Positions 1 to 5,238 of a stretch of DNA of 8,089 bases are shown here, piece by piece. How positions within the stretch are numbered: the first letter of the stretch is position 1; the number at the start of each line of letters is the position of its first letter. Position numbers and translations under genes: made by a program. The notes under the pieces were generated by a model. It had not been told where the DNA came from and did no database searches. It saw nothing but the letters and a program-made list of their open reading frames with translations. This stretch comes from an uncultured Rhodospirillales bacterium. GTDB lineage: Bacteria; Pseudomonadota; Alphaproteobacteria; Acetobacterales; Acetobacteraceae. The DNA lies in contig CAIYPH010000274.1 of assembly GCA_903928045.1 (NCBI GenBank), positions 1 through 8,089 on the forward strand, given 5' to 3'.

Positions 1-111
1 GCCATCCGCCGCCGCAACGCCGCCCATCCGATCGAGGAAGTCGGCGACAAGCTGCGCGCGATGATGCCGTGGATTGCCAAGAACAAGCTGGTCGACAAGA
101 CCAAGAACTAA
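1..111 (+). CDS. ilvC: Ketol-acid reductoisomerase, C-terminal end (5' truncated by window)
   Basis: An open frame runs from base 1 to the TAA at 109-111 and gives 36 residues. The stretch [17 protein letters not shown] followed by a lysine-rich end ([10 protein letters not shown]) matches the C-terminus of class I (short-form) ketol-acid reductoisomerase as I remember it; the R-x-MMPW motif is characteristic there. The family is a soluble NADPH-dependent, Mg-requiring enzyme of valine, leucine and isoleucine synthesis. It converts acetolactate or acetohydroxybutyrate to the dihydroxy acid. Only the tail is visible, so the cofactor and metal sites cannot be checked. The stop codon is followed directly by the repeat element at 112, whose first hairpin probably terminates the transcript. 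The gene is convergent with the ABC transporter operon. The assignment rests on a short but distinctive tail. Confidence 0.82.
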   Translation, partial: AIRRRNAAHPIEEVGDKLRAMMPWIAKNKLVDKTKN

Positions 112-122
112 GGAAAGCAAGC

Positions 123-157
123 GCTTCTTTTTGGAAAAAGAAGCAAAAACTTTTTAT
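123..157 (+). terminator. Probable terminator of ilvC (left hairpin of repeat copy 1)
   Basis: A 10-bp perfect stem (123-132 with 135-144) starts 11 nt after the ilvC stop. It is followed by AAAAAC and a T run (151-155). The stem is rich in A-U pairs, weaker than a classical GC-rich intrinsic terminator, but the much stronger 13-bp central hairpin (159-200) follows at once. Confidence 0.5.
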
Positions 158-202
158 TCCGTTTGCTCCGCGCCTTCCCGGGAGAGTGCGGAGCAAACGG
201 AT

Positions 203-238
203 AAAAGATTTTTTGGTTCTTTTTTTCGAAAAAGAACC
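203..238 (-). terminator. Probable terminator of the ABC transporter operon (right hairpin of repeat copy 1)
   Basis: Read on the minus strand, the permease stop codon (250-248) is followed 9 nt later by a hairpin with a 10-bp perfect stem (238-229 with 224-215) and a 4-nt loop. After it come AAAAAA and TCTTTT. The GC-rich central stem (200-159) lies just beyond. Position and structure suit termination of the minus-strand operon. Confidence 0.5.
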
Positions 239-247
239 GCTTCCTTC

Positions 248-1090
248 CTACCCCGCACTCCGCGGATCCAGCGCATCATTGATCCCGTCCCCGATGAGCG
301 CCACGCTCATCACGGTGACGAACAGCGCCAGCCCCGGGAACGTCACCGTCCACCAGGCGTCCAGCAGGTAGGAGCGGTTCTGCCCGATCATCAGCCCCCA
401 TGAGATCACGTTGGGGTCGCCGAGACCGAGAAACGACAGCCCGCCCTCGAACAGCATCGCCGCCCCCACCGCCAGCGTCGCCGAGACGATCAGCGGCGCC
501 ATGCCGTTGGGCAGGATGACGCGGAAGATGATGCGCGCATGGGTCGCCCCCTCGGCGCGAGCGGCCTCGATGAATTCGAGGCGTTTGAGGCGCAGGAACT
601 CGGCGCGCACCAGCCGCGCCGTGCCGGTCCAGGACACCACGCCGATCGACAGCGCGACGGTGATGAGGCTCGGGCGGAACAGCATCACCACCACCATGGC
701 GAACAGCAGCGCCGGCAGCACCTGGAAGAACTCGGTGATGCGCATCAGGGCCGCATCGACCGCCCCTTCGCAGTAGCCGGACAGGGCGCCGATGGTGGTG
801 CCGATCGAGACCGAGATCAGCGCCGCGGTGAGCCCCACCAGCATGGTCGCCCGCCCGCCCAGCAGAATGGCGGCGAGGATGTCGCGGCCGAGATAATCGG
901 TACCGAGCCAGGCCTCGCCGTCGGGAGGGGACATCGGGGCGCCGACGATGTCGGTCGCGTCGACCCCGTAGAGCCCGGGGCCGGCGGCACTGGCGAGCAC
1001 CATCAGCGCGAGCACGACGAGCCCCACCATGGCCGCGGGATTGCGCAGGAAGGCCCGCGCGGCGCGGGCGGTGGGGGAGCGCGGGTTCAT
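248..1090 (-). CDS. ABC transporter permease, DppC/OppC type
   Basis: A 280-aa inner-membrane permease of the peptide/nickel ABC importer class (BPD_transp_1 fold). Around residues 18-38 there is a first membrane segment, after a short basic N-terminus (RAARAFLRNP). The DppC-type motif LGTDYLGRDILA is at 62-73. Hydrophobic segments follow near 82-102, 123-155, 198-215 and 250-267. The cytoplasmic EAA loop, which docks on the ATPase, is clear at about 175-195 (EAARAEG, then RVILPN). SFLGLGDPN-ISWG at 219-232 and the ending GDGINDALDPR are also typical of DppC. The ATG at 1090 overlaps the TGA of the upstream permease (ATGA, 4 bp), so translation is probably coupled. It is the last gene of the operon; the next gene is convergent ilvC and no ATPase gene follows. 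The substrate cannot be read from the sequence. Peptides are the default for the family, but nickel, opines and glycosides are also known. Confidence 0.93.
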   Translation of the reverse strand: MNPRSPTARAARAFLRNPAAMVGLVVLALMVLASAAGPGLYGVDATDIVGAPMSPPDGEAWLGTDYLGRDILAAILLGGRATMLVGLTAALISVSIGTTIGALSGYCEGAVDAALMRITEFFQVLPALLFAMVVVMLFRPSLITVALSIGVVSWTGTARLVRAEFLRLKRLEFIEAARAEGATHARIIFRVILPNGMAPLIVSATLAVGAAMLFEGGLSFLGLGDPNVISWGLMIGQNRSYLLDAWWTVTFPGLALFVTVMSVALIGDGINDALDPRSAG

Positions 1091-2061
1091 GCGCCGCGCA
1101 TCCTGGGATCGGCCAGGCGGTAGGCGGCGTCGGTGAGGAGATTGGCGAGGATCACCATCAGCGCCGAGCCGAGCAGGATGCCGAGCAGGGTCGGGCTGTC
1201 CCGCCGCAGGATCGACTCATAGGCGAGGCGCCCGAGGCCGGGCCAGGAATACACCGTCTCCACCAGCACGGCGCCGGCGAGAACCTGGCCGAATTGCAGC
1301 CCGGCGATGGTGATCACCGGGATCAGCGCGTTGCGCAGGGCGTGGCGATAGACCACTCGAAGCTCTCCCAGCCCCTTGGCGCGGGCGGTGCGGATATAGT
1401 CGGCGGCGAGTGCGGCGAGCATCCCGGCGCGGGACTGGCGGCTGTACTGCGCCATATAGACCATCGCCAGCGTCATTGCCGGCAGCACGAGGTGGTGCAG
1501 CACGTCGAGCGCATAAGCGAACCCCAGCTTCGGCCGCCCGACATCCGCCATCCCGCTGACCGGGAAGATCGGCAAGGTGGAGGCGAACAGCAGCAGCAGC
1601 ATCATGCCGGTCCAGAACACCGGGGCGGCAAACCCGGCGACCGAGAACACCGACACCAGTTGTGCCGCCAGTCCGCGCGGCCTGCGGGCGGCGAGGATAC
1701 CGAGCCAGGTGCCGAGCACGAGCGCCAGCACGATGGCGCTCGCCACCAGCAGCGCCGTCGGCCCCATCCGCTCGGCCACCAGCGCGGTGACCGGGCGGTT
1801 GAAGTAGAACGAAAACCCGAGATCGCCGGTCAGCACCCGGCCGAGATAGGCCAGGAGCTGCATGACAAGCGGCTGGTCGAGCCCGTACTCGGCGCGGATT
1901 TTCGCCATCACCTCGGTCGAAGCGCCGCCCATTTCGCCGGCGATCACCACCGCGGGGTCCCCGGGGGCCAGGTGGATCAGCACGAAATTCAGCACCAGCA
2001 CCGCGAGCAGCAATCCGGCGGCGTGGATCAGCCGGCGGATGAACCAGGCGGCGGCGCTCAC
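1087..2061 (-). CDS. ABC transporter permease, DppB/OppB type
   Basis: A 324-aa inner-membrane permease that would pair with the DppC-type subunit encoded downstream. The first membrane segment (about 8-30) is followed by the family motif LAPGDPA (31-37), the periplasmic GLDQPL (60-65) and DLGFSF (80-85). Further hydrophobic segments lie near 101-123, 135-160, 190-204, 246-268 and 290-309. The EAA-type ATPase contact loop is at 221-243 (DYIRTARAKG, then YRHALRN), and the protein ends with the usual Y-x-L-x-DPR pattern (314-320). I chose the GTG at 2061. It overlaps the TGA of the binding-protein gene (GTGA, 4 bp), has GCGGAG five bases upstream, and gives the usual family length. A GTG at 2097 would add 12 residues with no family resemblance. 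Its own TGA overlaps the next ATG by 4 bp. Confidence 0.92.
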   Translation of the reverse strand: MSAAAWFIRRLIHAAGLLLAVLVLNFVLIHLAPGDPAVVIAGEMGGASTEVMAKIRAEYGLDQPLVMQLLAYLGRVLTGDLGFSFYFNRPVTALVAERMGPTALLVASAIVLALVLGTWLGILAARRPRGLAAQLVSVFSVAGFAAPVFWTGMMLLLLFASTLPIFPVSGMADVGRPKLGFAYALDVLHHLVLPAMTLAMVYMAQYSRQSRAGMLAALAADYIRTARAKGLGELRVVYRHALRNALIPVITIAGLQFGQVLAGAVLVETVYSWPGLGRLAYESILRRDSPTLLGILLGSALMVILANLLTDAAYRLADPRMRGA

Positions 2062-3650
2062 CGGCGCTCCGCTGCCTCCCAGTACATCTCGTCCCACGGC
2101 GACATCGGGCCCCAGATCGAGGTCGGCGCGCCTTTCAGGCCCTTGTGGATGGCCTGGGTATAGGGGAAAGGATGCAGGAACAGGATCGGCACGTCATCGA
2201 CGACGATCTGCTGGAACTCCTTGTACTCCGCCTTCCGCTTGGCCGGATCAGGCTCGCCCGCGGCGGCGTCAAGCAGGGCGTCGACCTTGGGATTGGAGTA
2301 GGACTGGGTGTTGGACCAGATCACGCCCTTGCGGATGTTGCGGGTGAGATAGGTGCGATGTACCCCGATCACCGGGTCGGCCCAGTTGAACACCGCGTCG
2401 ATCGCAAGGTCGAAATCCTGGCCGGCGACGCGCTGCGCCCAGGTGGGGAAATCCGGCGACACCCGCAGTTCGAGCTCGACGCCGGCACGCTTGAACTGGC
2501 CGCGCAGGAACTCGGCGATCCCTGTGGTGGCCTCGACGGTGCCGGGGATGGGGTCGATGGTGATCTTGAAGCGGGTTCCGTCGGCACCCTTTTTGTAGCC
2601 GGCCTCGTCGAGCAGCGCTTCGGCCTTCTTGAGGTCGTATTCGAAGTGGTTGACCTCGGTGGTGTAGAGCGGCGAGCCCGGATGGATCGGCGTCAGCGCC
2701 TGCGGCACCTTGCCGGCTTGCAGCACCTTCAGCATGCGCGCGCGGTCGGACAAATAGGCCAGCGCCTGGCGCACCCGCTTGTCGTCGAGCGGCTTGCGGG
2801 CGGTGTTGAAGGCGAGCCAGTTGAGCGCGCCGATGCCCTCGAAGCCCTTGTCGATGATCTGGATATGCGCCTGCTTGGCCAGCCGCTCGGCATCGCGAAC
2901 GGTGGTGAGGAAGGAGTTGTAGACGATCTCCTGCCGCTCCATCGCCAGCAGCTGGGTCGGCGGGTCGGTGATGATCCGCATGACGATCTTGTCGAGATAG
3001 GGCCGGCCGGGGATGAAGAAGCGGTCGAAACGCTCGATGGTGATCGACTCGCCGGGCTTGAACTCGGTGAGGCGGAAGGGGCCGGAGCCGACCGGGGCGG
3101 TGTTGGCGGGGTGGGTGAGGATATCCCGCCCATCGCCGAACACGTGCTTCGGCAGGATCGGGCATAATGCCGGGGACATCGCGAGCAGGATCGCGGGGTG
3201 GGCGCGGGACATACGAATGATCGCGGTCTGCGGGTCCGGCGTTTCGACGGTCTCGACCGGCTCCAGCATGGTCTTGAACGGGTGGTTCTTCTGGATCACC
3301 GCGATGGAGAAGGCGACGTCGGCGCTGGTGATCGGCGCGCCGTCATGGAACACGGCGCCCTTCACCAGATGCAGCGTGAGGGATTTGCCGTCGGCCGCCA
3401 GCTCCCATTTTTCGGCGAGATAAGGCTGGGGGGTCCATTTGTCGTCGAAGCGGAGCGGACTCGCGAAAATCTGGGTGCCGGGAATTCCCGCGGGGGTGCC
3501 GGACTGGATGGCGGGGTTCACGTGGCGGGTGGTCCCACCGAGGGTGACCAGGGTTCCACCGCGGCGGGGGTCGGTGCTCTGGGCGTGGGCGGCGATTGGC
3601 AGTGTGGCGGCGGCGGCGATGACACCGCGGCGCCCGATCGAGGCGGTCAT
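2058..3650 (-). CDS. ABC transporter substrate-binding protein, family 5 (peptide/opine/nickel class)
   Basis: A 530-aa periplasmic solute-binding protein of the SBP_bac_5 class, the capture subunit for the two permeases downstream. Residues 1-23 form a signal peptide: a basic start with a twin-arginine-like GRRGVI (6-11), an alanine-rich core, and an AHA|QS cleavage site. The RR context suggests Tat export, but Sec cannot be excluded. The mature protein starts with the usual RRGGTL strand. It carries the family signature LAEKWELAADGKSLTLHL then FHDGAPITSADV (78-112), GSGPFRL (188-194), FNTARKPLDDKRVRQAL (281-297) and YDLKKAEALLDEAGY (338-352). The ATG at 3650 was chosen because it begins the signal peptide and has GGGAG seven bases upstream. 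An in-frame start at 3725 would put 25 unrelated residues before it. No lipobox cysteine is present. This first gene of the operon is probably transcribed from the 3651-3820 spacer. The ligand is unknown. Confidence 0.94.
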   Translation of the reverse strand: MTASIGRRGVIAAAATLPIAAHAQSTDPRRGGTLVTLGGTTRHVNPAIQSGTPAGIPGTQIFASPLRFDDKWTPQPYLAEKWELAADGKSLTLHLVKGAVFHDGAPITSADVAFSIAVIQKNHPFKTMLEPVETVETPDPQTAIIRMSRAHPAILLAMSPALCPILPKHVFGDGRDILTHPANTAPVGSGPFRLTEFKPGESITIERFDRFFIPGRPYLDKIVMRIITDPPTQLLAMERQEIVYNSFLTTVRDAERLAKQAHIQIIDKGFEGIGALNWLAFNTARKPLDDKRVRQALAYLSDRARMLKVLQAGKVPQALTPIHPGSPLYTTEVNHFEYDLKKAEALLDEAGYKKGADGTRFKITIDPIPGTVEATTGIAEFLRGQFKRAGVELELRVSPDFPTWAQRVAGQDFDLAIDAVFNWADPVIGVHRTYLTRNIRKGVIWSNTQSYSNPKVDALLDAAAGEPDPAKRKAEYKEFQQIVVDDVPILFLHPFPYTQAIHKGLKGAPTSIWGPMSPWDEMYWEAAERR

Positions 3651-3820
3651 GGTGTGGCTCCCAACATTTAGGGGAATGCTGCCACAGGGAGTTTCGTCAG
3701 GCCAGCGCGGCGCGAACATGGGCAAGAAGACATCTTCCGGACCGGTGAATCGCCGCCGCTCCAGGTGCGCGGACGCCTATGGTCGAACCCCGCCCTGGAG
3801 CGGCAGGACAAACATGCCTC
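3651..3820. promoter_or_regulatory. Divergent intergenic region between ABC operon and Nramp-type gene
   Basis: This 170-bp spacer separates two divergently read genes and must hold the promoter of the binding-protein operon, and probably that of the transporter as well. On the minus strand GGGAG precedes the ATG at 3650 by seven bases. I see no convincing -35/-10 pair, and no palindrome resembling an MntR, Fur or Irr box. A start at 3779 for the plus-strand gene would shorten the spacer. Confidence 0.4.
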
Positions 3821-5134
3821 ATGGCCGCTCATCGACACACACCCATCCATGTCCAGGCCAGCCTCGCGCGGCGCGGCAAGCGGCCGGCGCCGAAGGGGTT
3901 TCTCGCCAGCCTCGGCCCCGGGTTGATCACCGGCGCTTCCGACGACGACCCGAGCGGGATCGCGACCTACTCCCAGGCCGGCGCGCAGTTCGGCTACGCG
4001 ATGTGCTGGGTGATGCTGTTCTGCTTCCCGCTGATGGCGGCGATCCAGGAGATCTCGGCGCGGATCGGCCGGGTGACCGGGCAGGGGATCGCCGGCAATA
4101 TCCGCGCGCATTATCCGGCCTGGATCCTGCGAGCGATCGTGGCGCTGTTGCTGGTGGCCAATATCATCAATCTCGGCGCCGATCTTGGCGCGATGGCGGC
4201 GGCGTTGAAGCTGCTGACGGGCGGGCCGGCGGGGATGTATGTCGTCGGCTTCGCGCTGGGCTGTGTCTGGCTCGAAGTGTTCTCGCGCTACGAGCGCTAT
4301 ATGGCGACCCTGAAATGGACCAGCTTCGTGTTGCTCGCTTATGTCGCGGTCGCGATGGTGGTGGATGTTCCGTGGCGGCTGGTGGCGTGGTCCACCCTGG
4401 TGCCGAATTTCTCGCTGAAGGTCGATTACGTCGTCACCGTTGTCGCCGTGCTGGGGACCACGATTTCACCCTACTGTTTTTTCTGGCAGGCCTCGCAGGA
4501 AGCCAATGACGAGCGGGTCGACCCAGCGGCCCATGCGCTGATCGACGCGCCGGGCGAGGGGCCGGCCCAGATCGCGCGCATTCGCTTCGATACCTATTTC
4601 GGCATGGCCTATTCCAACATCATCAGCCTGTTCATCATCGTCAGCACCGCGGCGACGCTGAACGCGCATGGCATCACCGATATCCAGACCTCGGCCCAGG
4701 CGGCCGAGGCGTTGCGGCCGATTGCGGGGGTGTTCACTTTCGCGCTGTTCTCGCTCGGCATCATCGGCATCGGGCTGCTCGCGGTCCCGGTGCTGGCGGG
4801 CTCGGGCGCCTATGCGCTGGGGGAGGCGTTGGGCTGGCCGACCGGGCTTGACCGCAAGCCGCTCGACGCGCGGGCTTTCTACGTGACCATCGCGGTGTCG
4901 ACGCTGGTGGGGATCGCGATCAACTTCATCGGACTCGATCCGATCCGTGCGCTGTTCTGGTCGGCGGTGATCAACGGAGTGGTGGCGGTTCCGCTGATGG
5001 CGATCATCATGCTGCTGGCGATGCGCCCGGACGTGATGCGGGGTTTCACGCTTTCACGGCCGTTGTGGGCGATGGGCTGGCTGGCGACGGGCACCATGGG
5101 GGTGGCGGTGGCGATCATGTTCGCGACCTGGTAG
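3821..5134 (+). CDS. Nramp-superfamily divalent cation transporter, divergent ion site
   Basis: A 437-aa polytopic inner-membrane protein with about eleven hydrophobic segments, the usual size for Nramp carriers. After a short basic N-terminus, TM1 reads LGPGLITGASDDDPSGIATY (31-50), followed by AGAQFGY (53-59), which is shared with MntH/Nramp proteins. TM6 contains LGTTISPYCFFWQASQE (211-227). In classical Nramp proteins TM1 has DPGN and TM6 has A-x-x-MPH. Here the Asp is kept (D43), but Asn becomes Gly46, Met becomes Ser216 and His becomes Tyr218. The family couples metal uptake to protons; with both a metal-binding Asn and the Met gone, Mn/Fe transport should not be assumed, and Mg or another cation is possible. 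An in-frame ATG at 3779 would add 14 residues, but those codons have poor GC at the third position, so I prefer 3821 (AGGA 12 nt upstream, not ideal). No metal regulator site was seen. Confidence 0.85.
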   Translation: MAAHRHTPIHVQASLARRGKRPAPKGFLASLGPGLITGASDDDPSGIATYSQAGAQFGYAMCWVMLFCFPLMAAIQEISARIGRVTGQGIAGNIRAHYPAWILRAIVALLLVANIINLGADLGAMAAALKLLTGGPAGMYVVGFALGCVWLEVFSRYERYMATLKWTSFVLLAYVAVAMVVDVPWRLVAWSTLVPNFSLKVDYVVTVVAVLGTTISPYCFFWQASQEANDERVDPAAHALIDAPGEGPAQIARIRFDTYFGMAYSNIISLFIIVSTAATLNAHGITDIQTSAQAAEALRPIAGVFTFALFSLGIIGIGLLAVPVLAGSGAYALGEALGWPTGLDRKPLDARAFYVTIAVSTLVGIAINFIGLDPIRALFWSAVINGVVAVPLMAIIMLLAMRPDVMRGFTLSRPLWAMGWLATGTMGVAVAIMFATW

Positions 5135-5174
5135 CGGGCTGGCGGGGTGATCTGCATCAACGTCGATCGTCGAG

Positions 5175-5192
5175 GGAGGTGATATAATGTAG
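5175..5192 (+). promoter_or_regulatory. Perfect Shine-Dalgarno plus ATG-TAG start-stop, overlapping an extended -10
   Basis: GGAGGTGAT (5175-5183) matches the anti-Shine-Dalgarno end of 16S rRNA over nine bases. With GGAGG ending 7 nt before it, an ATG (5187-5189) is followed directly by TAG (5190-5192). The same bases contain TGATATAAT (5180-5188), a perfect extended -10 (TGnTATAAT), although no good -35 lies upstream. The two readings exclude each other on one transcript: a start at the usual distance from the -10 would begin after the ATG. Either this is the promoter of the Hint gene (leader of about 40 nt), or a start-stop element in a transcript from further upstream. Confidence 0.45.
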
Positions 5193-5238
5193 TTCAAGTT
5201 CGACCAATCCCTCCAGGCAGAGAGAGGACGATAGGCGC

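Larger units (their letters stand above)
112..248. repeat. Composite palindromic intergenic element, copy 1
   Basis: The element holds three hairpins in a row. The left hairpin (123-144) has a 10-bp perfect stem GCTTCTTTTT/AAAAAGAAGC around GG. The central one has a 13-bp perfect stem CCGTTTGCTCCGC (159-171) / GCGGAGCAAACGG (188-200) with a 16-nt loop. The right one (215-238) has a 10-bp perfect stem GGTTCTTTTT/AAAAAGAACC around TTCG. The left and right arms are also imperfect inverted copies of each other: AAAAACTTTTT on the left pairs roughly with AAAAGATTTTTT on the right. The edges GGAAAGCAAGC (112-122) and GCTTCCTTCC (239-248) are inverted relatives too. The element fills the gap between the ilvC stop and the stop of the convergent permease gene. 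It is strongly A/T-rich outside the core, unlike its surroundings. A second copy lies at 7364-7520. A role as a bidirectional terminator or REP/MITE-like repeat is an inference. Confidence 0.85.

Noticed and set aside
112..248. Insertion sequence or CRISPR-type array
   Set aside because: There is no coding capacity, no repeated spacer layout and no target-site duplication that I can identify.
1294..2163. A 289-codon plus-strand open frame opposite the DppB-type permease
   Set aside because: The product is Gln/His/Arg/Gly-rich low-complexity sequence, typical of a shadow frame. The minus strand encodes an unmistakable permease.
2145..3167. A 340-codon plus-strand open frame opposite the solute-binding protein gene
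   Set aside because: It has shadow composition and no motif, and it lies wholly within the well-supported binding-protein gene.
3439..4509. A 356-codon plus-strand open frame in another frame across the divergent spacer and the Nramp-type gene
   Set aside because: It overlaps two well-supported genes and encodes no recognisable domain or membrane pattern.
5135..5174. Terminator after the Nramp-type gene
   Set aside because: Only short imperfect pairing (around CGTCGATCGTCGA) and no T run are seen, so I do not call one.
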